From JAIWNK01 sp964453115 (lineage in GTDB: Bacteria > Chloroflexota > Anaerolineae > Anaerolineales > Anaerolineaceae): DNA of 64,000 nucleotides. The stretch covers positions 1 through 64,000 of the forward strand of contig CAYVRT010000008.1 of the NCBI GenBank assembly GCA_964453115.1. Reading direction: 5' to 3'. Every line of letters begins with the position of its first letter. The stretch's first letter is position 1. This document shows positions 8,289 to 16,492 of this stretch, piece by piece. Under the pieces are notes generated by a model. It made no database searches and had not been told where the DNA came from. It saw nothing but the letters and a program-made list of their open reading frames with translations. The position numbers and the translations under genes were made by a program.

Positions 8289-9458
8289 TTAGCCGAAGCC
8301 CAGGCCCTTCACCAGGGCCAGCAGCAAACCACCCGCAATCACCGAGCCAAGCTGTCCAGCCGTGTTCGAACCCATTGCATGCATCAAAATAAAGTTGCTA
8401 AAATCTTCGTCCTGTGCCATCTTGGCCGAAATGCGGCCCGCCATTGGGAAGGCACTGATGCCACAAGCCCCAATCAGGGGGTTGATTTTGTAACCAGAAA
8501 TGACGCACATCAGCTTGCCAAACAGCAGCCCGGCGACCGTGTCAATCACAAATGCCAGCAGACCCAGCGCCAGGATCATCAAGGTATCAAGCTGAAAGCC
8601 GGTCGTTGGGTCGTAGAGGAACTTGCTAGCGGTCATGGTTGCGCCAATCGAAAGCCCCAGGAAGAGGGTTGCAATGTTGATGATTTCGTTCTGCACCGCC
8701 TTGCTCAACCGCTCCACCACACCGCTTTCCTTAATCAGGTTGCCAAGCATCAACGAAGCAATCAGCGGTGCAGCATCCGGCGCCACCAGGCTGACAACAA
8801 TCGTGACCACGATTGGGAACAGCACCACTGCCAGGTGCGGCACAGGGATGGGGGAGTAATCCATCCGCACCAGGCGCTCGCGGCGGGTCGTCAAGAGCTT
8901 CATGATCGGCGGTTGAATGATTGGCACCAGGCTCATGTAGGAATAGGCAGCCACGGCCACCGGCCCAAGCATTTCAGGGGCCAGTTTGGTAGTGACGAAA
9001 ATGGCCGTTGGGCCATCAATGGCACCGATGACACCAATCGAGGCCGCCTCATTCATCTTAAAACCGAGCAGCAGCGCCAGCATCAGCGTGCCATAGATGC
9101 CAAACTGACCGGCTGCGCCGAGCAACACCATCTTTGGTTGCGAAAGCAGCGGGCGAAAGTCAATCATCGCCCCCACGCCAACAAAGATGAGCAGCGGGAA
9201 CAATTCGGTCTTGATTCCGGCGCGATAGATGACATTCAACCAGTTTTCTTGCAATTCAAGCGGCACAGCATCGCCAGCTGGCATTCCAATATTGGCAAAA
9301 ATACAACCAATCCCAATTGGCAGCAGCAAAACGGGTTCAATTTCTTTCTTCACCGCCAGCCAAATTAGCAAACAGCCCACCAGCAGCATCACCCCATTCG
9401 CCCAGGTGAAGGCCGATAGCCCCTTGGTGAGAAATATCAGCACATTGGAGAAGTCCAT
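8289..9458 (-). CDS. mmdB: Sodium-pumping decarboxylase beta subunit
   Basis: A 389-residue polytopic protein of the OadB/GcdB/MmdB family. These subunits decarboxylate the carboxybiotin formed by the alpha subunit and export sodium in the process. The family hallmark around the transport site is present: AIDGPTAIFVTTKL and SYMSLVPIIQPPIMKLL, plus NLIKESGVVERLSK. It is the last gene of a four-gene leftward operon (carboxyltransferase, gamma/delta subunit, biotin carrier, beta), 15 nt after the biotin carrier, and is followed by the bidirectional terminator. The symbol assumes methylmalonyl-CoA as substrate, judged from the alpha subunit; oxaloacetate or glutaconyl-CoA relatives have different alpha subunits. 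Confidence 0.9.
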   Translation of the reverse strand: MDFSNVLIFLTKGLSAFTWANGVMLLVGCLLIWLAVKKEIEPVLLLPIGIGCIFANIGMPAGDAVPLELQENWLNVIYRAGIKTELFPLLIFVGVGAMIDFRPLLSQPKMVLLGAAGQFGIYGTLMLALLLGFKMNEAASIGVIGAIDGPTAIFVTTKLAPEMLGPVAVAAYSYMSLVPIIQPPIMKLLTTRRERLVRMDYSPIPVPHLAVVLFPIVVTIVVSLVAPDAAPLIASLMLGNLIKESGVVERLSKAVQNEIINIATLFLGLSIGATMTASKFLYDPTTGFQLDTLMILALGLLAFVIDTVAGLLFGKLMCVISGYKINPLIGACGISAFPMAGRISAKMAQDEDFSNFILMHAMGSNTAGQLGSVIAGGLLLALVKGLGFG

Positions 9459-9473
9459 TGCATCTCCTTTGGG

Positions 9474-9905
9474 TTATTCTTTGAACTCAACCAGCGGCTG
9501 TCCATGCCGGACGGTATCGCCAGCGCTGATCATCACCGCCGCAACGACACCCGCCCGTGAAGCACGGATGATATTCTTCATCTTCATCGCTTCCAGGATG
9601 CACAATTCCTGCCCGTGTTTGACAGCATCGCCCGGTTTGACCGCGACACTGATGATGACACCTGGAATGGGGGCCGTGACGGCCTTGCCGTTCTCCGCGG
9701 CTGCTTCGGGGGCTGCTGCACGTGTCGCCGGCATCGGCGGGCAGGGAGCCGAACCCAGCACAACCGGCTCGCCTGCTGATGCTGCTTCTGCTTCAGGCCA
9801 GACGGCAAACGTCTCGCCATCAATCGTTGCCAGCACGGGGCGGGCCGAAAGATCGCCCACCTCCACTTCGAATTCTTGCTCTTCAATCTTGACGCGGATT
9901 TTCAT
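9474..9905 (-). CDS. mmdC: Biotin carboxyl carrier protein of decarboxylase
   Basis: A 143-residue protein whose last 70 residues form a biotinyl/lipoyl domain; the biotinylated residue is Lys108 in CILEAMKMK. An N-terminal region rich in charged residues is joined by an Ala/Pro-rich linker (about residues 38-75), typical of the flexible arm of these carriers. It shuttles CO2 from the CoA-ester alpha subunit to the membrane beta subunit. Its start overlaps the stop of the preceding gene by 4 nt. A separate biotin ligase is not in the window. Confidence 0.92.
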   Translation of the reverse strand: MKIRVKIEEQEFEVEVGDLSARPVLATIDGETFAVWPEAEAASAGEPVVLGSAPCPPMPATRAAAPEAAAENGKAVTAPIPGVIISVAVKPGDAVKHGQELCILEAMKMKNIIRASRAGVVAAVMISAGDTVRHGQPLVEFKE

Positions 9906-10270
9906 TCGGCACCTCGCTTCTTACGGGTGAACAGGCTAGCACGGTCGCCAAGCAATGCAACGCGCCCGGCAGCCTGCCAGGGATTAACAGAAACAGCAGA
10001 TTGCTCAGGGCGGAACTGCGCCCGTTGCAGCGCCATGGCAACGGCAACCGCCGCTGCGGCAGCACGCAGCTTGCGCCCATCCGGCGCAACGCTTTCCTCA
10101 GCCAGGGCTGGAACTCCGGCCTCATCTGTGCCTTCCTGCGCGCCACGCGACTCCAACCAGGCCGCGCCGCGCACCATGAGGGCCATCAGCCCCCACAGCA
10201 GAAGGATCATGACAAAGACCAGCCCCATGCCAATGCCGGTAATGATCAAACCAGCCATCAACGGGTCCAT
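9902..10270 (-). CDS. OadG-family small subunit of sodium-pumping decarboxylase
   Basis: A 122-residue protein with one N-terminal membrane helix (about residues 5-30) followed by a hydrophilic Ala-rich tail, the layout of the OadG/MmdD subunits that hold the alpha, biotin and beta subunits together at the membrane. Sequence identity in this family is low, so the call leans on size, topology and its place between the carboxyltransferase and biotin carrier genes. It starts 12 nt after the alpha gene and overlaps the biotin carrier gene by 4 nt. Confidence 0.8.
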   Translation of the reverse strand: MDPLMAGLIITGIGMGLVFVMILLLWGLMALMVRGAAWLESRGAQEGTDEAGVPALAEESVAPDGRKLRAAAAAVAVAMALQRAQFRPEQSAVSVNPWQAAGRVALLGDRASLFTRKKRGAE

Positions 10271-10282
10271 AATGCGCTCCTG

Positions 10283-11836
10283 TTAGACCGGCATATTGCC
10301 GTGTTTGCGCGGCAGGGGTTGAGCTGTTTTGTTGCGCAGGGCAGCCAGGGCAGCAATGACCCGGGCGCGGGTTTCGCGCGGCTCAATCACATCATCAATG
10401 TAACCGCTGCTTGCGGCTGCATAGGGGTTCAGGAAGCGTTCGCGATATTCCTGCGTCAGGCGGGCGCGCTCGGCTGCCGGGTTGGCCGCCGACTCGATTT
10501 GCTTCTTGTAGAGGATGTTGGCAGCCCCTTCCGGCCCCATGACGGCAATTTCGGCGCTCGGCCAGGCAAAGGTCACATCGGTGCCAAGATATTTGCTGCT
10601 CATCACCACATAGGCACCGCCATAAGCCTTGCGCGTGACGATGCTCACTTTTGGCACGCTGGCCTCGGAATAGGCGTATAGAACCTTGGCGCCATGCCGA
10701 ATGATGCCGCGATGCTCCTGATTGACGCCCGGCAAAAAGCCTGGCGAATCAACAAATGTTACCAGCGGGATATTGAAGGAATCGCAGAAGCGCACAAAGC
10801 GGGTAATCTTATCGGCAGCGTCAATATCAATCACGCCGGCCATCACGCTCGGCTCTTGGGCCACAATCCCAACCGGCTGACCAGCCAGGCGCGCCAGGCC
10901 AACCACCGCATTGCAGGCAAACGCAGACTGAATTTCAAGGAAGGAGCCGCGATCCACCACGTGCTGAATGGCCTCGTGCATCGAATAGGGCACGCCCGGA
11001 TCAACCGGCACCAGGTGATTAAGCTCCTCATCCATACGCCCCGGGTCATCGGCGCTGAGCTGAACGGGCGGGTTATCCACGTTGTTGGCTGGCAGGTAGG
11101 TCAACACACGGCGGGTCAAGAGCAGGGCATCTTTCTCGCTCGGCGCTGTCAGGTGCGCCAGGCCGCTGACGGCCAGGTGCGTCTGCGCCCCACCCAGGGT
11201 CTCAAAATCCACCACTTCGTGCGTCACCGATTTGATCACTTCCGGGCCGGTGAGGAACATGTAGGAAGATTTTTCAACCATCAAGATCAGGTCCGTCAAA
11301 GCGGGGGAATAGGCTGCGCCGCCGGCACACGGGCCAAGGATGACGCTGATTTGTGGCACAATGCCGGAATACTGCGCATTGCGGCGGAAGATTTCAGCAT
11401 AGCCGCCCAGGCTGCGCACGCCTTCCTGAATGCGCGCCCCGCCCGAATCAATCAAGCCAATGATGGGTGCGCCCTCGCGCACCGCCAAATCCATCACACG
11501 GCAAATCTTATGCGCCTGCATTTCGCCCAGCGCCCCACCCTGCACGGTGAAATCCTGAGCATAGACGTACACCTGACGACCTTCGACCCGTCCAAAACCA
11601 GTCACGACTCCATCGCCCAAATATTGTTCGAAATCCGGGTTCAGTTCATCGTGTTGTTGGGTAACGAAAGGCTCCAACTCCTGGAAAGAGCCAGGGTCGA
11701 GCAGCAGTTCCAGGCGTTCGCGAGCGGTTGATTTACCTTTGGCATGTTGCTTGGCAATCCGGTCTTCGCCACCGCCCAGGCGCGCCTGGGCGCGCTTTTT
11801 GCGCAGTTCAAGAATTCGGGGATCTTCTTCAGGCAT
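10283..11836 (-). CDS. mmdA: Acyl-CoA carboxyltransferase (methylmalonyl-CoA decarboxylase alpha)
   Basis: The 517-residue protein is a full-length carboxyltransferase of the MmdA/PccB family, with both crotonase-like halves: GLIDSGGARIQEGV and ILGPCAGGAAYSPAL in the N-terminal half, FVDSPGFLPG and RKAYGGAYVVMSSK in the C-terminal half. PccB and MmdA are hard to tell apart by sequence; the downstream biotin carrier, small subunit and OadB-type pump, with no biotin carboxylase gene, favour the decarboxylase. Expected reaction: (S)-methylmalonyl-CoA to propionyl-CoA plus CO2 with sodium export. A GAGG ribosome-binding site precedes the ATG, and a TATAAT lies about 60 nt upstream. Confidence 0.9.
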   Translation of the reverse strand: MPEEDPRILELRKKRAQARLGGGEDRIAKQHAKGKSTARERLELLLDPGSFQELEPFVTQQHDELNPDFEQYLGDGVVTGFGRVEGRQVYVYAQDFTVQGGALGEMQAHKICRVMDLAVREGAPIIGLIDSGGARIQEGVRSLGGYAEIFRRNAQYSGIVPQISVILGPCAGGAAYSPALTDLILMVEKSSYMFLTGPEVIKSVTHEVVDFETLGGAQTHLAVSGLAHLTAPSEKDALLLTRRVLTYLPANNVDNPPVQLSADDPGRMDEELNHLVPVDPGVPYSMHEAIQHVVDRGSFLEIQSAFACNAVVGLARLAGQPVGIVAQEPSVMAGVIDIDAADKITRFVRFCDSFNIPLVTFVDSPGFLPGVNQEHRGIIRHGAKVLYAYSEASVPKVSIVTRKAYGGAYVVMSSKYLGTDVTFAWPSAEIAVMGPEGAANILYKKQIESAANPAAERARLTQEYRERFLNPYAAASSGYIDDVIEPRETRARVIAALAALRNKTAQPLPRKHGNMPV

Positions 11837-11896
11837 AGGGGTTCCTCAATTGTGGGAATGAATTCAAACAGACGGGTCAACTCTCCCGCCCAAGAA

Positions 11897-11902
11897 ATTA
11901 TA
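11897..11902 (-). promoter_or_regulatory. -10 box of decarboxylase operon
   Basis: TATAAT on the minus strand, 60 nt before the carboxyltransferase ATG, with a poor -35. It is back to back with the divergent promoter at 12012. The rest of the 229-nt interval shows no gene. Confidence 0.5.
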
Positions 11903-12011
11903 CGATAAATCAGAGGATTGACCGTCTAAAAAAAAGCACTCTTTTCGGCTGATAAACGTCCTGACCTCTGCTCCAGGGCAGCGAAAGAGCGCGCAAGGCC
12001 GCATTTTCGCG

Positions 12012-12017
12012 TATAAT
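12012..12017 (+). promoter_or_regulatory. -10 box of Cys/Met lyase gene
   Basis: TATAAT 48 nt before the ATG at 12066; a good AAGGAG ribosome-binding site follows at 12054-12059, so this gene has a conventional leader. Confidence 0.5.
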
Positions 12018-12065
12018 CAAGCCAGGGCATGTGCGCCCAATCTTATCTACATCAAGGAGCATTTC

Positions 12066-13295
12066 ATGGGTTCCAAAAAACCACAGGGCATGAGCACGCT
12101 GGTCAACCATTTCAGTGAAGGCCATAACCCCCACCATTCACACGTCACCCCCATTTACCAGACTTCGACCTTCAGCTTTCCAGATGTTGCAACGGGGGCA
12201 TCCATCTTCCAGGGCGGGCCGGGCTACGTCTACACCCGCATGAACAACCCCAACCAGGTGCAACTAGCCGAGAAGTACGCCGCATTGGAAGGCATAGACC
12301 TGATTCACGCCCAGCCCGACCGTCCAGTAGCCGAGATTGTAGGCGCGCATGTTTTCACCACCGGCATGGCCGCCGTCACTTCAGCCATCCTGGCCTGTGT
12401 CAAAGGTGGGCAAACCATCATCGCCCAGGAAGCGCTCTACGGGGCAACCTATTCCTTCCTGCATGATATGGCGCCGCGCTACGGCATTCAGGTTGTCTGG
12501 CTGAGCAAAGTCAGCATCGCCGATTGGGAAGCCGCCTTTGCCGCCCACCCGGATGCGGTGCTCGCCTATGCCGAAACCCCCGCCAACCCCACCATGGCAA
12601 TTGTGGACCTGGCCGGGGTGGCCGAGATTGCCCATCAGCACGGTGCCTGGCTGATGGTGGATAACACCTTTGCCACGCCCTACTGTCAGCGCCCGCTTAC
12701 CCTCGGCGCCGATGTTGTCGTCCATTCGACCACCAAATACCTCTCCGGTCACGGCGTGATTGTCGGCGGCACGGTCATCAGCCACCATGTGGGTTGGGTA
12801 CATAAGGACCTCTACGGTGCGCTGAAACTGCTCGGCGGCTCCGAGAGCCCCTTTGATGCCTGGCTGGCAAACATTGGCCTCAAAACTTTCCCGCTGCGCA
12901 TGAAACAGCATTGCGAAAACGCCCTGCAAGTTGCCCGTTACCTGGAAAATCACCCCGCCATTGCCACCGTCTACTATCCCGGTCTGCCTAGCCACCCCGA
13001 TTATGACATTGCCCGCAAACAAATGCACGACTTTGGCGGCATGATTGCCTTCGAGTTGAAAGGCGGCTTGCCAGCCGGGGAATATCTGATGAATCACGTT
13101 CAGCTGGCAACCCTGGCCGTCAGCCTGGGGAATGTAGATACCCTGATTCAGCACCCGGCCAGCATGACGCACGCCTCGGTGCCACGCCCGGCGCGCCTGG
13201 ATGCCGGCATCAGCGATGGGCTGGTGCGCCTATCGGTTGGCATTGAAAATGTAGAAGACATCATCGCCGATCTCGAACAGGCGCTGGGCAGCTAA
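12066..13295 (+). CDS. PLP-dependent Cys/Met metabolism lyase (trans-sulfuration family)
   Basis: A 409-residue fold-type I PLP enzyme of the cystathionine/methionine gamma-lyase family. The PLP lysine is Lys224 in HSTTKYLSGHG, the phosphate-binding YxR is Tyr56/Arg58, and the Asp of MVDNTFATP pairs with the PLP nitrogen. Two features are odd: about 17 extra residues (77-93) between AALEG and the TTGMAA helix, and Ala127 in LYGAT where true methionine gamma-lyases have Cys. It could be a methionine or cystathionine gamma-lyase or an O-acylhomoserine sulfhydrylase. A gamma-lyase would give 2-oxobutyrate, a propionyl-CoA source, which would suit the divergent propionyl/methylmalonyl operon; that link is inference. 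Confidence 0.85.
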   Translation: MGSKKPQGMSTLVNHFSEGHNPHHSHVTPIYQTSTFSFPDVATGASIFQGGPGYVYTRMNNPNQVQLAEKYAALEGIDLIHAQPDRPVAEIVGAHVFTTGMAAVTSAILACVKGGQTIIAQEALYGATYSFLHDMAPRYGIQVVWLSKVSIADWEAAFAAHPDAVLAYAETPANPTMAIVDLAGVAEIAHQHGAWLMVDNTFATPYCQRPLTLGADVVVHSTTKYLSGHGVIVGGTVISHHVGWVHKDLYGALKLLGGSESPFDAWLANIGLKTFPLRMKQHCENALQVARYLENHPAIATVYYPGLPSHPDYDIARKQMHDFGGMIAFELKGGLPAGEYLMNHVQLATLAVSLGNVDTLIQHPASMTHASVPRPARLDAGISDGLVRLSVGIENVEDIIADLEQALGS

Positions 13296-13316
13296 AACGC
13301 CCCCCCGGAGGTTGCC

Positions 13317-13757
13317 ATGTCCAAAACGAGTAAAATTCTGTTCGTCATCGGCGCCCTGTTGTTGGTGGCCGTGTTTCTGGGCGTGCTGGGCTACTTCTCG
13401 GGGTTCTTTTACTTCAGCAAGACCTTTGAATGCGCCGCCCCGCCCTGGGTGAAGACCGATGGCTATGTCACCACACATTTCTACGTCTGGTTCGACAAAA
13501 ACGCCAACGCCATCCAGGACGAGGGCGAGCCGGCCTTTCGCGGCGTCACCGTTCACCTTGGCACAGAGACAGCGCGCACCAGCCAAAAAGGAGCGGCTCA
13601 GGTTTGGCTCTTCCGACCGGGCTGTGCTTGCAATTGCTGGGACGGCGTGAAAGCCTGGATTGACCTGCCAAAAGGCTACCGCGCCACCACCCCGCTGGAA
13701 GTGATGCTCTCCGAGCAGGAAGAAACCGTCACCTTTGGGTTGACCCGCTCCCCCTGA
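13317..13757 (+). CDS. Membrane-anchored protein with SdrD B-like domain
   Basis: A 146-residue protein with one N-terminal transmembrane helix (about residues 7-33) and an extracytoplasmic domain containing YVWFDKNANAIQDEGEPAF, the calcium-binding signature of SdrD B-like beta-sandwiches (VWxDxNxNGxQDxGEP), followed by GVTVHL. Four Cys residues (ECAAP, GCACNCW) may form disulfides. A CCGGAGG ribosome-binding site precedes the ATG. It lies 21 nt after the lyase gene and 4 nt before the glycosyltransferase, so it is probably co-transcribed with both. A surface role is likely; the ligand is unknown. Confidence 0.75.
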   Translation: MSKTSKILFVIGALLLVAVFLGVLGYFSGFFYFSKTFECAAPPWVKTDGYVTTHFYVWFDKNANAIQDEGEPAFRGVTVHLGTETARTSQKGAAQVWLFRPGCACNCWDGVKAWIDLPKGYRATTPLEVMLSEQEETVTFGLTRSP

Positions 13758-13761
13758 TGCA

Positions 13762-16014
13762 ATGAGCGACGCCCTGCCCCCCCTCCCGCCGGACGAGCAA
13801 CCCGAAGCGTCACCACGCGCCCGGGTTGAACTCTCGTTTGAGCTGCCGCCAGGCGCAGTGGTACGCGTGCAAATTACCGCCAGGGGCGAAACGCCGCTGG
13901 TGGAAGTGCAAACAGCCCTCCCGCAGCCTGCGCCAAACAAGGCCCGACACATCCCCCAATTGTTGCAATGGTTGCGCAGCCACATCCACCCACAACCCTG
14001 GGCGCTGGGCCTGGCCCTACTCCTCTACGCTCTGACGCGCCTGATTGCCCTGCCGGATTTCCCCAGCTACTTCTCGTGTGATGAAGCCATCAGCGGCGCA
14101 TGGGCGCGCTCCCTGTTACAGGATGGGCTGCGCGACAGCACCACAACCGAATTACTGCCAACCTTCATGAAAAATGACGGGCAATATAGCCTGAGCGCTA
14201 CCGTCTACCTGCTCTTGCTGCCTGTGCGGCTGTTTGGCACCTCCGTCTGGCTGGTGCGGGGCATTACCGCACTGCTCAGCTTGCTGATGGCCTGGTGGCT
14301 GGTGTGCATCGGGCGCGACTTCCTGCACCTGCGGCTGCCCTGGCTGAGCGTACTGCTGCTGGCTTGCATTCCCACCTGGCTGCTGCACAGCCGCACCGGA
14401 TTGGAGGCCCCGCAAATGGTTGCCTTCTACACCGGCTTTGTGTACTATTACCTGCGATACCGTGAGGGCAAAGGGCGCGCCCTGTGGGTGGCATTGCTGC
14501 TCGGCGTCCTGGTCTTCTACACCTACACCCCCGGGCAATTGATCATGGTCTTCAGCGGGTTGCTGCTGCTGGGGCTGGATGCGCGTTATCACTGGCAGCA
14601 ACGCCGCTTTGCCGCCGTTGGCCTGGGCATCCTCATCCTGGCTGCCCTGCCCCTGCTGCGCTTCTGGATTTTGCACCCCACTGCCTACAGTGACCGGCTG
14701 GTAATGTATGGCTCTTACCTGGCACAAGGCGACCTGACCCTCTGGCAAAAATTGCTGCGCTACCTGAGCCAATATGCCGCCGGTCTCGACCCGGCCTTCT
14801 GGTTTCTGCCCAACCCGCCCGAACACATCAAATATAAAATGGGGCCCTACCCCAACATTCCCTGGCTGCTTGCCCCATTGCTCGCCCTCGGCCTGTGGCT
14901 GAGCCTGCGCCGCTGGCGCGAGCCAGTTATGCGCCTGCTGTGGGTTGCGCTGATTGCTGCGCCTAGCGGTGCCGCCCTGGTGAATGCCCCCAGCGTGCCG
15001 CGTTTGCTGTTGCTGGTGCTGCCGGCAGTGTTGTTTTCGGCCATTGGCCTGCAAGCCGCGCTGGACTGGCTGGCAACCCGCCGCCTGCCAAAGGCCCTCC
15101 AGTCGCTGCGCTGGCTGACCAGCCTGGCAGCTTTTTGCATCCTTGGCCTGAGCAGCCTGATGCTGCTGCAAGATGCCTTGCGCACTGGCCCGCTGTGGTA
15201 CCGTTCCTATGGCATAGATGGATTGCAATGGGGCGCGCCGCAGGTCTTTGGCCGGGCTGTGCGCTACGCCCAGAATCATCCCGACCGGCTGGTTGCCATT
15301 TCGCCCACCTGGACTTTTCAGGGAGACCGTCTGCTACGCTTTTTCGCCACCGATTCACCCACCCTGCGGATTGAGGCAATTGAGCCCTATTTTTACACGC
15401 CAATGCCCGATTCGCTTGCCAGCACCAGCTTCTGGCTCAGCGCTGAAGATTTTCGACTTGTGAACGAAAGTGGGCGGTTTGCCCCCCCTGTAATTGAGGA
15501 TCAAATCCCCTATCCGGATGGCAGCCCCGGCTTTTACCTGGTGCAGCTGCGCTATGCGGATAACCTTGAGCAATTGCTGCAAGATGAGAAGAACGAGCGC
15601 CACCGCCTGGTGCCAGCGACATGGCAAATCGAAGGCCTGCCTGTCACCGGGCAAACCTCTCAGCTGGATGGTTCCGTGCAGTTCATCTTTGATGGCAACC
15701 CGGAAAGCGTTACGCGCACCCAAGGCGCCAACCCGCTGGTGCTGGAGTGGAGCTTTTCCAGTGCGCAGGAACTGCGCGGCCTGCAATTGCGTGCCGGTTC
15801 TGAGGCTGTGCGCGTGACGGCCATCGTCACCGCCACCGACCCGCAGCAAAACACGCAATTGATCGTCACCCAGGGTCAGAGCGACGGGTTTAAAGATGTG
15901 GTGCTCGATTTTGAGCAAAGCATTGCGGTGCAGAGCCTGCGCCTGGAGCTATTCGACCTCTACAGCGGAGACCCGGCCCTGGTCCACCTGTGGGAAATCA
16001 CCCTGCTGCGCTAG
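13762..16014 (+). CDS. GT39/ArnT-like polytopic glycosyltransferase
   Basis: The 750-residue protein has a hydrophilic N-terminal 75 residues, then about ten membrane helices (about 76-500) and a C-terminal extracytoplasmic beta-rich region (500-750). The first loop after helix 1 has FPSYFSCDEAISGAWARSL; the Asp-Glu pair is where PMT/ArnT-type enzymes (GT-C fold) hold the catalytic acid. Such enzymes transfer a sugar from a polyprenyl-phosphate to protein or lipid outside the membrane. The acceptor is not evident; the small surface protein encoded 4 nt upstream is a candidate. The 3' end overlaps the convergent gene at 15949-16329 by 66 nt. Confidence 0.82.
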   Translation: MSDALPPLPPDEQPEASPRARVELSFELPPGAVVRVQITARGETPLVEVQTALPQPAPNKARHIPQLLQWLRSHIHPQPWALGLALLLYALTRLIALPDFPSYFSCDEAISGAWARSLLQDGLRDSTTTELLPTFMKNDGQYSLSATVYLLLLPVRLFGTSVWLVRGITALLSLLMAWWLVCIGRDFLHLRLPWLSVLLLACIPTWLLHSRTGLEAPQMVAFYTGFVYYYLRYREGKGRALWVALLLGVLVFYTYTPGQLIMVFSGLLLLGLDARYHWQQRRFAAVGLGILILAALPLLRFWILHPTAYSDRLVMYGSYLAQGDLTLWQKLLRYLSQYAAGLDPAFWFLPNPPEHIKYKMGPYPNIPWLLAPLLALGLWLSLRRWREPVMRLLWVALIAAPSGAALVNAPSVPRLLLLVLPAVLFSAIGLQAALDWLATRRLPKALQSLRWLTSLAAFCILGLSSLMLLQDALRTGPLWYRSYGIDGLQWGAPQVFGRAVRYAQNHPDRLVAISPTWTFQGDRLLRFFATDSPTLRIEAIEPYFYTPMPDSLASTSFWLSAEDFRLVNESGRFAPPVIEDQIPYPDGSPGFYLVQLRYADNLEQLLQDEKNERHRLVPATWQIEGLPVTGQTSQLDGSVQFIFDGNPESVTRTQGANPLVLEWSFSSAQELRGLQLRAGSEAVRVTAIVTATDPQQNTQLIVTQGQSDGFKDVVLDFEQSIAVQSLRLELFDLYSGDPALVHLWEITLLR

Positions 16015-16329
16015 GCCCTCACCGAGCCACGCCCGCACCCGTTGCTCATAGCGATCGCTCAGCAGCAGGCCCGCCAGTGCGCCGGTCAAGAGCGCCGTCA
16101 GGGCGTGCGGCCTGATCAACGCCCCCAACACCCAGGCCGGCAACACGTTGCTGATCAACGGCTGCACGGCAATTGTGGTTTCATCATCCGCCGCATTGTA
16201 GGAAGAAACCGAGACGCGCGGCGCCGTTTTGGTAATCAGCGCCCGAAAGGCATCCCCAATCACATTGCCGAGAATGGCAGCAAAGAAAACCGCCAACGCC
16301 ACACCAAGAAAACGAAGGATCTTTTTCAT
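15949..16329 (-). CDS. Small membrane protein of unknown function
   Basis: A 126-residue protein with an N-terminal signal-like helix (KKILRFLGVALAVFFAAILG) and a second hydrophobic stretch (TALLTGALAGLLLS). I do not recognise the family. The start ATG has an AGGAGAG ribosome-binding site; 12 further upstream codons are open but unlikely. Its last 66 nt are antisense to the end of the glycosyltransferase gene. If that overlap is an annotation artefact, the reading frame would need another stop, and none is nearer. Confidence 0.6.
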   Translation of the reverse strand: MKKILRFLGVALAVFFAAILGNVIGDAFRALITKTAPRVSVSSYNAADDETTIAVQPLISNVLPAWVLGALIRPHALTALLTGALAGLLLSDRYEQRVRAWLGEGLAQQGDFPQVDQGRVSAVEVE

Positions 16330-16480
16330 AGCGCTCTCCTGAAAAAATGCAAAACCACACAGCACTGCTGGTATGGATTGAAATTATTGTCTATCAAATG
16401 GGCGCAAATGTCAAGCAGGGGGCATTTTCCCCGCCCCTGGGTTCTGCGGCGCGCAGCAAGCGAGCAGCCAAAAGTTCAGG

Positions 16481-16486
16481 TATAAT
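16481..16486 (+). promoter_or_regulatory. glgX: -10 box of leaderless glgX transcript
   Basis: A perfect TATAAT whose last base is separated from the ATG by 6 nt, so the expected +1 is the A of the start codon. No Shine-Dalgarno sequence lies between. The rest of the 16330-16492 interval contains nothing else recognisable. Confidence 0.65.
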
Positions 16487-16492
16487 CTATGT

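Noticed and set aside
8277..9368. 363-codon open frame antisense to the decarboxylase beta subunit
   Set aside because: Gln/His-rich composition typical of an antisense shadow of a membrane protein; the minus-strand gene is unambiguous.
10694..11731. 345-codon plus-strand frame within the carboxyltransferase gene
   Set aside because: Antisense shadow; the minus-strand protein has all family motifs.
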